A stretch of DNA of 38,967 nucleotides. It comes from an uncultured Anaerotruncus sp. (GTDB lineage: Bacteria > Bacillota > Clostridia > Oscillospirales > Ruminococcaceae). The notes under the pieces are model-generated. The model did not search any database. It was not told the origin of the DNA and saw nothing but the letters and a program-made list of their open reading frames with translations. Shown piece after piece: positions 21,741 to 30,791 of this stretch. Every line of letters begins with the position of its first letter. Within the stretch, counting starts at the first letter, position 1. Location: the NCBI GenBank assembly GCA_910586875.1, contig CAJUJI010000008.1:1-38967 (forward strand), written 5' to 3'. The position numbers and the translations under genes were made by a program.

Positions 21741-22589
21741 ATGAACCATATCAAAGAAAATCTGATGCGGTTTCTATTTTTTACAGCCGCCTGTATTTCT
21801 ATCGCAGCAGTGGTTTTGATCTGCCTATTTCTGCTTGCCAATGGCGTCCCTGCCATACGAGAAATCGGTCTTTTCGATTTCCTGCTTGGTACGAGATGGA
21901 AACCGGCAAACAGCCTGTACGGGATTTTACCGATGATAGTCGGCTCGGTATATGTAACAGTGGGGGCACTGCTGATTGGCGTTCCCATAGGAATCCTGAC
22001 TGCGGCGTTTATGGCTCACTTTTGCCCTAAACACCTTTACCGGCCAGTGAAAGCAGTGGTCAATCTAATGGCAGGGATTCCATCCGTTGTCTATGGCTTT
22101 TTCGGGCTGGTGGTACTGGTCCCGTTTGTGCGGGATACTTTTGGCGGGCGCGGCCAAAGTGTTTTGACAGCTTCCATTTTGCTGGGCCTAATGATTCTGC
22201 CCACCGTCATCAGCGTTTCAGAAACCTCAATCCGCGCGGTATCTCAAAGCTACTACGAAGGCGCACTTGCGCTGGGAGCTTCCCATGAGCGGAGTGTGTT
22301 TCACGCGGTCTTGCCTGCTGCGAAAAGCGGTATTTTCGCGGCAGTTGTCCTTGGAATCGGACGTGCCGTGGGTGAAACAATGGCGGTAAAAATGGTCGCA
22401 GGCAATCAGCCAGTGATACCGGGCGATATCCTTGACGGGGTCCGGACATTGACCACAAACATCGTGCTGGAAATGGGCTATTCCACCGATTTGCACAGGG
22501 AGGCATTGATCGGTACTGCGGTAGTGCTGTTTGTGCTGATCCTCATTATCAATATTTCCCTATCTTTGTTCAAAAGGAGGGTGCGCTAA
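21741..22589 (+). CDS. pstC: Phosphate ABC transporter permease PstC
   Basis: One of two membrane permeases of the phosphate importer, 282 aa, six predicted membrane segments. LMAGIPSVVYGFFGLVVLVPF and the EAA-type loop YYEGALALGASHERSVFHAVLPAAKSGI, followed by GIGRAVGETMAVKMVAGN, are typical of PstC. The ATG at 21741 follows AAGGAG at 7 nt. It abuts pstA directly. Confidence 0.93.
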   Translation: MNHIKENLMRFLFFTAACISIAAVVLICLFLLANGVPAIREIGLFDFLLGTRWKPANSLYGILPMIVGSVYVTVGALLIGVPIGILTAAFMAHFCPKHLYRPVKAVVNLMAGIPSVVYGFFGLVVLVPFVRDTFGGRGQSVLTASILLGLMILPTVISVSETSIRAVSQSYYEGALALGASHERSVFHAVLPAAKSGIFAAVVLGIGRAVGETMAVKMVAGNQPVIPGDILDGVRTLTTNIVLEMGYSTDLHREALIGTAVVLFVLILIINISLSLFKRRVR

Positions 22590-23456
22590 ATGAGTGAGGC
22601 AATTCTTCGGAAAATCCGCGCCTGTCGGCGCGACCCAAAATCCACGCTTTTGCGTCTTGCTGTATGGGCGGCGGCACTTGCTACCATATTGACTCTATTA
22701 TTTGTAATTGGCTACATACTAATAAAGGGTGTGCCGTATTTGAGGCCGGAGCTATTTCATCTCCATTACACAACCGAGAATGTGTCCCTGCTTCCAGCAC
22801 TCATCAACACACTGTTTATGACCGTTCTCTCCCTGCTGCTTGCCGTCCCCACAGGCGTTAGTGCGGCAGTCTACCTGACAGAATATGCCAGGCGAGGCAA
22901 TAGGCTGGTCGGCATGGTGGCCACGACCGCCGAAACGCTGTCCGGCATACCATCCATCGTTTATGGCTTGTTTGGCTCTCTATTTTTTGTAAAATTTTTA
23001 GGACTGGGACTGTCGTTGCTGTCCGGCGCGCTGACCCTGAGCATCATGATCCTGCCGCTTATCATGCGTACTACTGAGGAGGCACTGCGGAGCGTCCCCG
23101 ACAGCTACCGCGAAGGCAGCTTTGGTTTAGGGGCGGGAAAACTGCGTACCGTATTTTGCATTGTACTGCCGAGCGCAGTTCCCGGAATCCTCTCCGGCGT
23201 AATACTTGGAATCGGACGTATCATAGGAGAATCGGCGGCGCTGATTTTTACGGCGGGAACGGTAGCGGAAACAGCAACAGGTTTGTTTTCTTCCGCGCGG
23301 ACGCTATCCGTCCACATGTATGCTATTTCCAGCAACGGACTGTATATTGAACAGACTTACGCTACTGCCGTTGTGCTGTTGGTTGTTGTAATACTTATCA
23401 ATGCGTTGTCCAGCCTTACGGCAAAGAAATTAGGAGGCAAAAAAGCAGATGGATAA
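22590..23456 (+). CDS. pstA: Phosphate ABC transporter permease PstA
   Basis: The second permease, 288 aa, six membrane segments. TAETLSGIPSIVYGLFGSLFF and YREGSFGLGAGKLRTVFCIVLPSAVPGI, then GIGRIIGESAALIFTAG, identify PstA. It begins one base after the pstC stop, and its end overlaps pstB by 8 nt. The whole cassette is tightly packed. Confidence 0.93.
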   Translation: MSEAILRKIRACRRDPKSTLLRLAVWAAALATILTLLFVIGYILIKGVPYLRPELFHLHYTTENVSLLPALINTLFMTVLSLLLAVPTGVSAAVYLTEYARRGNRLVGMVATTAETLSGIPSIVYGLFGSLFFVKFLGLGLSLLSGALTLSIMILPLIMRTTEEALRSVPDSYREGSFGLGAGKLRTVFCIVLPSAVPGILSGVILGIGRIIGESAALIFTAGTVAETATGLFSSARTLSVHMYAISSNGLYIEQTYATAVVLLVVVILINALSSLTAKKLGGKKADG

Positions 23457-24198
23457 AATAACTGTTGCACACTTAGACCTGTTTTACGGACAATTTCAAG
23501 CGTTGAAAACGATTGACCTGCAAATACGCTCGTGCGAAATCACTGCATTCATCGGCCCGTCAGGTTGCGGAAAGTCCACCCTTTTGAAAACACTGAACCG
23601 CATGAATGATTTGGTGGAGGGCTGTCGTATTAACGGAACGGTCTTACTGGACGGTGAAGATACTTACAAAGATCTGAATGTCAATCTTCTCCGGAAGCGG
23701 ATTGGCATGGTCTTTCAGAAGCCGAACCCTTTTCCCATGAGCATCTATGACAATATAGCCTTTGGGCCGAGAACCCACGGTGTTCGCTCTAAGGCGATGC
23801 TTGACGAGATCGTGGAGCGTTCTTTGAAGGGTGCGGCCATTTGGGATGAGGTAAAAGATCGTCTCAAAAAGTCCGCTCTCGGATTGTCCGGTGGACAACA
23901 GCAGCGGCTTTGCATTGCCCGCGCCCTTGCTGTAGAACCGGAGGTACTGCTTATGGATGAACCGACCAGCGCCCTCGACCCGATCTCTACGGGAAAGATT
24001 GAGGAGCTTGCTCTGGAGCTGAAAAAGCGCTATACTATCGTTATTGTGACCCACAATATGCAGCAGGCCGTCCGAATCTCTGATAAAACGGCGTTTTTCC
24101 TGTTGGGAGAGCTTGTAGAGGCAGGCAAAACAGAAACACTGTTTTCCATGCCGCAGGATAAACGCACGGAGGACTATATCACAGGGAGGTTTGGATAA
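23449..24198 (+). CDS. pstB: Phosphate ABC transporter ATP-binding protein PstB
   Basis: The ATPase of the phosphate importer, 249 aa. Walker A GPSGCGKST, signature LSGGQQQRLCIARALA and Walker B VLLMDEPTSALDP are intact. The insert LNRMNDLVEGCRINGTVLLDG is typical of PstB. It overlaps pstA by 8 nt and shares one base with the phoU start (TAATG). Confidence 0.95.
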   Translation: MDKITVAHLDLFYGQFQALKTIDLQIRSCEITAFIGPSGCGKSTLLKTLNRMNDLVEGCRINGTVLLDGEDTYKDLNVNLLRKRIGMVFQKPNPFPMSIYDNIAFGPRTHGVRSKAMLDEIVERSLKGAAIWDEVKDRLKKSALGLSGGQQQRLCIARALAVEPEVLLMDEPTSALDPISTGKIEELALELKKRYTIVIVTHNMQQAVRISDKTAFFLLGELVEAGKTETLFSMPQDKRTEDYITGRFG

Positions 24199-24836
24199 TG
24201 CGTTCTAAATTTGATGAGCAGCTGGAACTGCTGAATAAGGAAATGATTACAATGGGGGCGCTGTGTGAAAACGCTATCGCAATATCGGCAAAGGCCGTAA
24301 TCGAGGGCAATCTCTCTCTGACAAGCCCCATCCTCACCTTTGCGGAGAAGATTGACCAAAAAGAGCGGGAAATCGAAACCATGTGCCTAAAACTGCTGTT
24401 GCAGCAGCAGCCGGTGGCAAAGGATCTGCGAACGATCTCCTCTGCATTAAAGATGGTAACTGATATGGAGCGTATCGGACATCAATCCGCGGATATTGCC
24501 GAAATCGTCCAAATAGCAAACATAAGGGTGTCCGGAGATACAGCGGAATTACACGATATGGCAGTCGCGGTTATTAAGATGGTCGCTGAAAGCATTGATG
24601 CCTTTGTGAAAAAGGATGCTGTTATGGCAGAGGCGGTCATTGGTTACGATGATGTAGTGGACGGTTGCTTTGATCGCATCAAAAGGCTGTTGATTGAGCG
24701 ATTCAGTCAGCCCGGAACAGATGGCGAGCAGACCATCGACCTTTTGATGATTGCAAAGTATTTTGAACGCATTGGAGATCACGCGGTCAACATCGCAAAA
24801 TGGGTGGTGTTCTCCATTACTGGAAACAGGGAGTGA
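24198..24836 (+). CDS. phoU: Phosphate-signalling protein PhoU
   Basis: The all-helical PhoU protein that couples Pst transporter state to the PhoR kinase, 212 aa. Two PhoU repeats are seen: FDEQLELLNKEMITMGALCENAI then KDLRTISSALKMVTDMERIGHQ, and a second ending in DLLMIAKYFERIGDHAVNIAKW. Each has the conserved E-R-I-G-D/H metal-binding pattern. It is placed between pstB and the two-component system. Confidence 0.94.
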   Translation: MRSKFDEQLELLNKEMITMGALCENAIAISAKAVIEGNLSLTSPILTFAEKIDQKEREIETMCLKLLLQQQPVAKDLRTISSALKMVTDMERIGHQSADIAEIVQIANIRVSGDTAELHDMAVAVIKMVAESIDAFVKKDAVMAEAVIGYDDVVDGCFDRIKRLLIERFSQPGTDGEQTIDLLMIAKYFERIGDHAVNIAKWVVFSITGNRE

Positions 24837-24843
24837 GAAGATT

Positions 24844-25518
24844 ATGATTTTCTGTGTAGAGGATGACAGCAGTATCCGGGATCTGATGATCTATACGCTG
24901 AATGCAGCCGGTTTTGAGGCAGTCGGATTTTCAGACAGCGGAGCATTTTGGGCAGCGATAAAAAAGCAGCGGCCAGAGCTTATTATGCTGGACATCATGC
25001 TGCCCGGAGAGGACGGTATTTCCATCTTGAACAACCTGCGTTCTCAAATTGTAACACAGGATATTCCCGTCATTATGGCGACTGCCAAAGGTACAGAATA
25101 TGATAAAGTGACAGGGCTTGATTTGGGCGCAGACGACTATCTTGCCAAGCCCTTTGGTATGATGGAAATGGTGTCGCGCGTAAGAGCTGTTCTACGCCGC
25201 AGCTCCAGTCAGAAGACGCAAAAGCCTTTGCGATTTGAGGGCTTGGAACTGGAACCGCAATCCTGTATTGTCCACATAGACGGCCAGCGCATAGACCTAA
25301 CCTTAAAGGAATACAAGCTGCTGCTTACCTTTATGGAGAACGTCGGCAGGGTATTTACCCGCGACCAGCTTCTTGAAATCGTATGGGGGCTGGGGTATGT
25401 GGGAGAGAGCCGGACGGTGGATGTACACATCGGAACCTTGCGGACAAAGCTGGGGAAATACAACGGCCTGATTTCGACGGTACGGGGCATTGGCTATCGT
25501 ATGGAGGACAAGCTATGA
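24844..25518 (+). CDS. PhoB/PhoP-type response regulator
   Basis: A two-component response regulator, 224 aa. The receiver domain (1-120) has the acidic pocket VEDD, phospho-acceptor Asp in LIMLDIMLPGEDG and Lys in YLAKPFG. The C-terminal OmpR-type winged helix (130-224) has LTLKEYKLLLTFM and RTVDVHIGTLRTKLG. The ATG follows GGGAG, 7 bases after the phoU stop. It presumably activates this operon under phosphate limitation, perhaps through the repeats near 20.69 kb. Its stop overlaps the kinase start by 4 nt. Confidence 0.9.
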   Translation: MIFCVEDDSSIRDLMIYTLNAAGFEAVGFSDSGAFWAAIKKQRPELIMLDIMLPGEDGISILNNLRSQIVTQDIPVIMATAKGTEYDKVTGLDLGADDYLAKPFGMMEMVSRVRAVLRRSSSQKTQKPLRFEGLELEPQSCIVHIDGQRIDLTLKEYKLLLTFMENVGRVFTRDQLLEIVWGLGYVGESRTVDVHIGTLRTKLGKYNGLISTVRGIGYRMEDKL

Positions 25519-27170
25519 CAAAACGGATTTTTCGCTCGATCTGCTTTGTTGCCATTGCAGTTTTTCTTGCTTCCTTAATTCTTATTATGGGTGTGCTGTA
25601 CGGCTACTTTTCCAATGTGCAGCAAAGGCAACTTCGAATGCAGTTAGAGCTTGCTGCACAAGGCGTCACCAATGAGGAAACCGCATATCTTGAGGATTTG
25701 AGGGTGCAGGATTACCGTATCACATGGATCGCCGAAGATGGAATGGTACTGTTTGATAGTGACGCATACAGTGCAGACATGGCAAATCATTTGGAGCGTG
25801 AGGAAATCAGGGAAGCTCTTGCCACAGGCTATGGGGAAAGCAGGCGTTATTCTGCCACGCTGATGGATCGCTCTCTCTATGCGGCGCAGCGCTTGCCAGA
25901 CGGAACCGTCTTGCGGCTATCTATTGCGCAAAGCTCTATTTTAACGCTGGTGCTTGGTATGGCACAGCCCATCTGTATTGTATTTCTTGTTGCAGTGGTT
26001 TTGTCCATTCTGCTTGCAATTCGCCTTTCAAAAAGCATTGTGCGTCCGCTGAATGAGATGGATTTAGATCATCCTTTGTCAAATGCTGAATATGACGAGC
26101 TTGCGCCCTTTCTGCGCCGAATTGACAGCCAGCAACAGAAACTCCAAGGGCAAAAGGCACGGCTGGAACAGAAACAGGCCGAGTTGGACACCATTATCGG
26201 CAGTATGAGCGAGGGGATGGTACTGTTGAATGAGCAAGGAAAGATCGTCAGCATCAATCCCGCCGCTATGCGCCTGCTGGGTACAAGTCAGAATTGTGTG
26301 GGTACGGATATGCTGACGGTCAGCAGGAATCTGGATTTGCATGATATTTTATCTCAGGCATTACAGGGTCAAAGCGAGGTACAAACCGTAAGCCTTGAAA
26401 CCGGGCAGTACCAAATCAGCGCCAGCACAATTATGTCTGAAGAAAAAGTAGCGGGCGCTGCCCTTTGCTTTTTTGATGTGACGGAAAAGGAAAAAGCAGA
26501 ACAAATGCGCCGCGAATTTACTGCCAATGTGTCTCATGAGCTGAAAACGCCGCTCCATTCCATTTCAGGCTATGCGGAGCTCCTGAAAGACGGTATGGTA
26601 AAAAGCAGTGATATTGTTCCGTTTGCCGAGAAAATATACACAGAGGCACAGCGCATGGTGCGGCTTTTGGAGGATATTATCAGCCTCTCCCATTTAGACG
26701 AGGGTGCTGATGATATGCAGTGGGCAAAGGTCGATCTGTATGAGTTGGCTGAAAAAGCCGTCAATGGATTGGATACCGAGGCAACAGCCGCAATGGTGTC
26801 TATTAAGCTGCGAGGAGAGCATACCGCCCTGCATGGTATCCCGCAGCTCTTATACAGCCTGATCTATAATCTCTGTGATAATGCTATCAAATATAACCGA
26901 GCAGGCGGCGAGGTGGAGGTCAGTTTAACGGCTGAGGCTGGGTGTTCCGCCGCCCTTTCTGTCCGCGATACAGGTATTGGCATCCCCACTGATGAACAGG
27001 AGCGCATTTTTGAGCGATTCTACCGCGTGGATAAGAGCCGCTCCAAAGAGGTCGGCGGCACAGGACTTGGACTTTCCATCGTAAAGCACGCCGCAATGAT
27101 TCACCATGCGGCGATTGAGGTGAACAGCACCATCGGAGATGGAACTACTGTTACAATTCGCTTTCCCTGA
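25515..27170 (+). CDS. PhoR-type sensor histidine kinase
   Basis: A membrane sensor kinase, 551 aa, expected partner of the preceding regulator. An N-terminal membrane segment (about 8-32), an extracellular domain and a second segment (about 145-170) are followed by a HAMP-like linker. A coiled stretch and a PAS domain (about 215-325, MSEGMVLLNEQGKIVSINPAA) come next. The H-box FTANVSHELKTPLHS (around 340) and the ATPase domain with N (LCDNAIKYN), G1 (VRDTGIGIP), F (ERFYRVDKS) and G2 (GGTGLGLSIVKH) boxes follow. The ATG overlaps the regulator's stop. Confidence 0.92.
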   Translation: MTKRIFRSICFVAIAVFLASLILIMGVLYGYFSNVQQRQLRMQLELAAQGVTNEETAYLEDLRVQDYRITWIAEDGMVLFDSDAYSADMANHLEREEIREALATGYGESRRYSATLMDRSLYAAQRLPDGTVLRLSIAQSSILTLVLGMAQPICIVFLVAVVLSILLAIRLSKSIVRPLNEMDLDHPLSNAEYDELAPFLRRIDSQQQKLQGQKARLEQKQAELDTIIGSMSEGMVLLNEQGKIVSINPAAMRLLGTSQNCVGTDMLTVSRNLDLHDILSQALQGQSEVQTVSLETGQYQISASTIMSEEKVAGAALCFFDVTEKEKAEQMRREFTANVSHELKTPLHSISGYAELLKDGMVKSSDIVPFAEKIYTEAQRMVRLLEDIISLSHLDEGADDMQWAKVDLYELAEKAVNGLDTEATAAMVSIKLRGEHTALHGIPQLLYSLIYNLCDNAIKYNRAGGEVEVSLTAEAGCSAALSVRDTGIGIPTDEQERIFERFYRVDKSRSKEVGGTGLGLSIVKHAAMIHHAAIEVNSTIGDGTTVTIRFP

Positions 27171-27262
27171 ACTATTTATTGGCTTTAAAATCAATTTCGT
27201 CCTCAATTTACTATGGGATTGTTGCGCAGTATAGATTGATTTTCTTTTGATTATAGAAAAGA

Positions 27263-27298
27263 AAAGGCGGGCAAAAAGCGATTGCTTCTTGCCCGTCT
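27263..27298. terminator. Bidirectional terminator after phoR
   Basis: AAGGCGGGCAA pairs with TTGCCCGTCTT (one G.T). T-rich tails lie on both strands, so it can end the phosphate operon and the convergent uronate operon. The rest of the gap to eda holds only the split terminator half. Confidence 0.75.
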
Positions 27299-27367
27299 TT
27301 CTTTGCACCCTGTATGACAGCTACTCTATTTTCAGTTTGTTAATGCTGTTTTTCTGAGTAGCTACCT

Positions 27368-27385
27368 AAAAGGGCTTGCTTTTTT
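27368..27385 (+). other. Right half of the split terminator, plus junction repeat
   Basis: AAAAGGGC (27368-27375) repeats 20471-20478. GGGCTTGCTTTTTT (27372-27385) is the missing arm of the terminator whose other arm is at 20456-20469. It marks the right boundary of the phosphate cassette, 53 bases from the eda stop. Confidence 0.8.
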
Positions 27386-27437
27386 ACTAATCAGAGGCGC
27401 CGAAGGTCGCCCTTAGAGCAGAGAAACTGCCACAGGA

Positions 27438-28073
27438 TTAACCGCGCGCCTTATCGCGCAGCTGCGCAGCTTCTCTCGCGAGCGCCTCAATCTCATCAAA
27501 ACGCTCTGCCTCTAGCAGCTCATACGGAACAATCCATGTGCCGCCACAAGCAACCACATTCTTCTGTGTCAGATAATCGGCCAGGTTGTTTGGCTTTACG
27601 CCGCCGGTGGGCATAAACTTCATATCTGCATATGGTCCTGCCATCGCTTTGAGCATACCCACGCCTCCGACCACCTCGGCTGGGAACAGCTTGACCATCG
27701 AGAGTCCCTCCCGCATGGCTGTTTCCACCTCACTGGGGGTTGCACAGCCTGGAATAACGGGGATCTCCTTTTGCACACACCAACGCACAGTTTCAACATT
27801 CAGTCCAGGGCTAATAATCGCGCGGGCACCTGCATCAACCGCCTCCTGTGCCAGCTGTGGGGTGAGTACTGTACCTGCGCAGACAAACAGCTCCGGCACC
27901 TGCTGCGCAATTGCGCGGATGGAATCGGCGGCCGCCTTGCTGCGGAAGGTGATTTCTGCTGCGGGCAGCCCGCCACGCGCCAAAGCCTGCGCCAGCGGAA
28001 CTGCATGTTCAGCCGTGTCCATCTTGATAACCGGCACAACGCCTACCTGAAATAAAATTTCTTCCATACGCAT
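27438..28073 (-). CDS. eda: KDPG/KHG aldolase
   Basis: A class I aldolase splitting 2-keto-3-deoxy-6-phosphogluconate into pyruvate and glyceraldehyde-3-phosphate, the last step of the uronate pathway here. Glu 40 (AAEITFRS), AGTVLTP (66-72), IPGCATPSE and the Schiff-base lysine 128 in MVKLFPAE are present. The ATG at 28073 has AGGGG 11 nt upstream; ATG 28067 is an alternative. At 211 aa it is the simple aldolase. In a number of Clostridia the aldolase carries an extra VOC domain, which here is a separate gene (30.8-31.2 kb). It is last in the operon, 17 nt after kdgK. Confidence 0.93.
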   Translation of the reverse strand: MRMEEILFQVGVVPVIKMDTAEHAVPLAQALARGGLPAAEITFRSKAAADSIRAIAQQVPELFVCAGTVLTPQLAQEAVDAGARAIISPGLNVETVRWCVQKEIPVIPGCATPSEVETAMREGLSMVKLFPAEVVGGVGMLKAMAGPYADMKFMPTGGVKPNNLADYLTQKNVVACGGTWIVPYELLEAERFDEIEALAREAAQLRDKARG

Positions 28074-28090
28074 TTTAAAACAGTCCCCTC

Positions 28091-29050
28091 TCAAGACGCA
28101 TCCTGTTTATTTTCCGTCATAAAGCGATTCAACTCTGGGCGGGTGGGCAGGCCCTCGTTGTCGCTGACGTTCATCACCTGAATGGTACCAATCGCGTTTG
28201 CACGGCGGGCGGCCTCCTCCAGCGAAAGTCCCTCCATCGTTGCACTGATGATACCCACTGCAAATCCGTCTCCTGCACCGACCGTGTCCACAATCTTTGG
28301 CGCAGGATAGGTGCCAGAATGGAACGCGCGCTCAGCTGTATAGACCCATGCACCGTCTGCACCGACCTTGACAATCACTGTTTTTGCGCCTCTCTCCAGA
28401 TAGAATTTCCCGATCTTTTCCGGATCGCGGGTACCACAGAGAATTTCACCCTCATTCACGCCAGGCAGCACATAATCTGCCTGCGCCGCCATTCGATTGA
28501 TCTCCTCAACCATCCGCTCACGGCTGGGCCAGAGCTGCGGACGCAAATTGGGGTCAAAGAAAATCGGAATTCCCGCCGCTTTTGCCTTCTCCATCAGTGT
28601 ATAGCTGGTTGCCAGCGCCGTTTCCGAGGTGGCCGGCAGAATGCCCGAAAGGTGGATCGCATCCCATTTGCCCAGGTCCAGATTCTTCACATCCTCTGGG
28701 CTGATGGTAGAAGCTGCCGAGCCCTTGCGATAGTAATAGATGTCCGGATCGCCTGCGCTGGTTTTGCTCTTGAGCATAAAGCCGGTGCGATGCTCCGGGT
28801 CAATCTGGGTCAAAGAGGTATCAATCCCATTGCGGTTCATGCAGTTGATAATCTGCCGGCCGAACGGGTCGTCCCCCACCTTTGTAAGATAGCCGACGGT
28901 ATGTCCCAAACGGGTGAGTCCTACCGCAACATTAAACTCCGCACCTGCTACCGAGGTGGAAAAATTCCGCACCTCCTCCAGCTTGCACTCCTCCTGTGCG
29001 ATAAAAAGGCCCATCGGCTCTCCCGCCGTTAAAATCCGTTTTGTCGCCAT
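28091..29050 (-). CDS. kdgK: 2-keto-3-deoxygluconate kinase (PfkB family)
   Basis: A PfkB-family sugar kinase, 319 aa, expected to phosphorylate KDG to KDPG. The N-terminal GEPMGLFIAQEE, the FSTSVAGAEFNVAVGLTRLG segment, FDPNLRPQLWPS and the ATP/catalytic motif IVDTVGAGDGFAVG identify it. Its position between the KDG-forming enzymes and eda supports KDG as substrate. A good AAGGAGG site precedes the ATG. Confidence 0.92.
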   Translation of the reverse strand: MATKRILTAGEPMGLFIAQEECKLEEVRNFSTSVAGAEFNVAVGLTRLGHTVGYLTKVGDDPFGRQIINCMNRNGIDTSLTQIDPEHRTGFMLKSKTSAGDPDIYYYRKGSAASTISPEDVKNLDLGKWDAIHLSGILPATSETALATSYTLMEKAKAAGIPIFFDPNLRPQLWPSRERMVEEINRMAAQADYVLPGVNEGEILCGTRDPEKIGKFYLERGAKTVIVKVGADGAWVYTAERAFHSGTYPAPKIVDTVGAGDGFAVGIISATMEGLSLEEAARRANAIGTIQVMNVSDNEGLPTRPELNRFMTENKQDAS

Positions 29051-29065
29051 AGCAAAAACCTCCTT

Positions 29066-29866
29066 TTACGGCTGCTTGCCGATATATGCCAGAATACCGC
29101 CATCAACATAGAGGATATGTCCATTGACGAAGTCGGATGCCTCGGAAGCAAGGAACACAGCCGGTCCCATCAGGTCCTCTGTGGTGCCCCAGCGCGCCGC
29201 AGGCGTTTTTGCAATGATAAACTGGTCAAACGGATGACGGCTGCCATCCGGCTGGCGCTCGCGCAGCGGTGCGGTCTGTGGCGTAGCGATATAGCCAGGT
29301 CCGATACCATTGCACTGGATGTTTGCCTCTCCATACTCCGAGCAGATGTTACGGGTCAGCATTTTAAGTCCGCCCTTTGCCGCAGCATACGCGGAGACCG
29401 TCTCGCGGCCCAGCTCGCTCATCATCGAGCAGATATTGATAATTTTGCCGCGTCCTTTTTTGAGCATCCCTGGAATCACCGCTTTGGAGACGATAAACGG
29501 CGCGTTTAGATCCACGTCGATTACCTTGCGAAACTCCTCAGCAGACATCTCCAGCATCGGAATACGGCGGATAATGCCCGCGTTGTTCACCAGAATATCA
29601 ACCGTACCAACCTCTTTTTCAATGGTGGCAATCAGCTGAGAAACCTGCTGTTCGTCGGTTACATCGCAGACATAGCCATGCGCAGGGATGTTGGCCTCCT
29701 GATAGGCAGCCATGCCCTTATCCACCAATTCCTGGTTGATGTCGTTAAATACGATGGTGGCGCCCATGCTCGCATAGGCGGACGCAATCGCAAAACCAAT
29801 TCCATAGGACGCGCCGGTAATCAGTGCTACCTTGCCGTCCAGACGGAAACTTTTCTCTGTAATCAT
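29066..29866 (-). CDS. Gluconate 5-dehydrogenase/DhuD-like SDR
   Basis: A short-chain dehydrogenase, 266 aa. The cofactor motif TGASYGIG is at 17-24, with NNAG, the catalytic Ser region NICSMMSE and YAAAK. Its sequence, including GPGYIATPQTAPLRE and the end YVDGGILAYIGKQP, resembles streptococcal enzymes annotated as gluconate 5-dehydrogenase. In glycosaminoglycan clusters those proteins act as DhuD, a KDG-linked dehydrogenase. This operon also encodes a KduD, so this is a second, divergent SDR. It could take a different cofactor or epimer. The assignment is by remembered similarity plus context. Confidence 0.85.
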   Translation of the reverse strand: MITEKSFRLDGKVALITGASYGIGFAIASAYASMGATIVFNDINQELVDKGMAAYQEANIPAHGYVCDVTDEQQVSQLIATIEKEVGTVDILVNNAGIIRRIPMLEMSAEEFRKVIDVDLNAPFIVSKAVIPGMLKKGRGKIINICSMMSELGRETVSAYAAAKGGLKMLTRNICSEYGEANIQCNGIGPGYIATPQTAPLRERQPDGSRHPFDQFIIAKTPAARWGTTEDLMGPAVFLASEASDFVNGHILYVDGGILAYIGKQP

Positions 29867-29881
29867 CGAGCTGCTCCTCTC

Positions 29882-30724
29882 TTACCGCATATCGGGTACG
29901 CTAATATTGTCCATATCATCAAACGCCTGATTTTCGCCGCCCATCGCCCAGATAAAGGTATAGTTGCTGGTGCCGCAGCCACAATGGATGCTCCAGGACG
30001 GGGAGATCACCGCGTCAAAGTTCTGCATCACCAGATGACGGGTTTGCGTCGGCTGGCCCATCATATGGAATACCACATTTCCCTCTGGAAGATTAAAGTA
30101 GGTGTAAATTTCCATCCGGCGTTCGTGGGTATGAGCGGGCATTGAGTTCCAAACGCTGCCTGGTGCCAATTGCGTAAGCCCCATTGAAAGCTGGCAGGTC
30201 TCCAACACATCCGGATGAATGAACTGGTTGATAACCCGCTTGTTGGAGGCCGCCTCGTCACCGCACGGACGCTTGTTGGCATCCTTAATGGAAATAAAGG
30301 TCGTCTTGCAGACCTTATGTGCGGGCGCGGAAACCAGATAGAAACGCGCCGGATTCTGCGGGTCCTTGCTGGAGAAGGTGACGCTTTTCGTCTCCTTGGT
30401 GATGTACAGGCAGTCCTGGAAATCCAGTTCATATTTTACGCCATCCGCCTCGATGACGCCGGGGCCGCCCAGATTAAAGGTTCCCGCCTCTCTGCGCTCC
30501 AGGAAATATTGGGTTCCGAAATTTTTCCAAACATCAATGCCCTGGTCAATCGGGAGCGTCTTGGTAACCGGCAGAATCCCCAGCACAACCATGCGATCTA
30601 CATGTGAGTAAACAGCATTTACCTGATCTGGCTGATAAAGCCGCTCAATTAAAAATTCCTTCCGAAGCTCCTCGGTGGTGTAGCGTTTGACATCCTCGGG
30701 GCCGGTGGAATAACGAATATCCAT
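29882..30724 (-). CDS. kduI: 5-keto-4-deoxyuronate isomerase
   Basis: A cupin-fold, zinc-dependent isomerase converting 5-keto-4-deoxyuronate to 2,5-diketo-3-deoxygluconate. At 280 aa it is the normal KduI length. The zinc ligands are visible: His 198, His 200 and Glu 205 in MPAHTHERRMEIYTYF, and His 247 in SWSIHCGCGTSNY. The N-terminal YSTGPEDVKRYTTEELR and the end FIWAMGGENQAFDDMD are typical. GAAAGGAG precedes the ATG. Confidence 0.96.
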   Translation of the reverse strand: MDIRYSTGPEDVKRYTTEELRKEFLIERLYQPDQVNAVYSHVDRMVVLGILPVTKTLPIDQGIDVWKNFGTQYFLERREAGTFNLGGPGVIEADGVKYELDFQDCLYITKETKSVTFSSKDPQNPARFYLVSAPAHKVCKTTFISIKDANKRPCGDEAASNKRVINQFIHPDVLETCQLSMGLTQLAPGSVWNSMPAHTHERRMEIYTYFNLPEGNVVFHMMGQPTQTRHLVMQNFDAVISPSWSIHCGCGTSNYTFIWAMGGENQAFDDMDNISVPDMR

Positions 30725-30739
30725 AGCTTACTCCTTTCG

Positions 30740-30755
30740 GCCGGAATTTTCCGGC
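30740..30755. other. Short inverted repeat upstream of kduI
   Basis: GCCGGAA and TTCCGGC flank a 2-nt centre within the 67-base gap between the VOC gene and kduI. It could be an RNA stem in the operon transcript or an operator half-site pair; it does not match the palindrome at the lacI promoter. Confidence 0.4.
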
Positions 30756-30791
30756 ACTCTTTTATGACAATCGAAAGCGCATGACGGCGGA

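Noticed and set aside
20479..27367. Phosphate cassette as an integrative element or phage
   Set aside because: There is no integrase, transposase, replication or conjugation gene inside. Only the boundary scar supports movement, so it is reported as an insertion of unknown mechanism.
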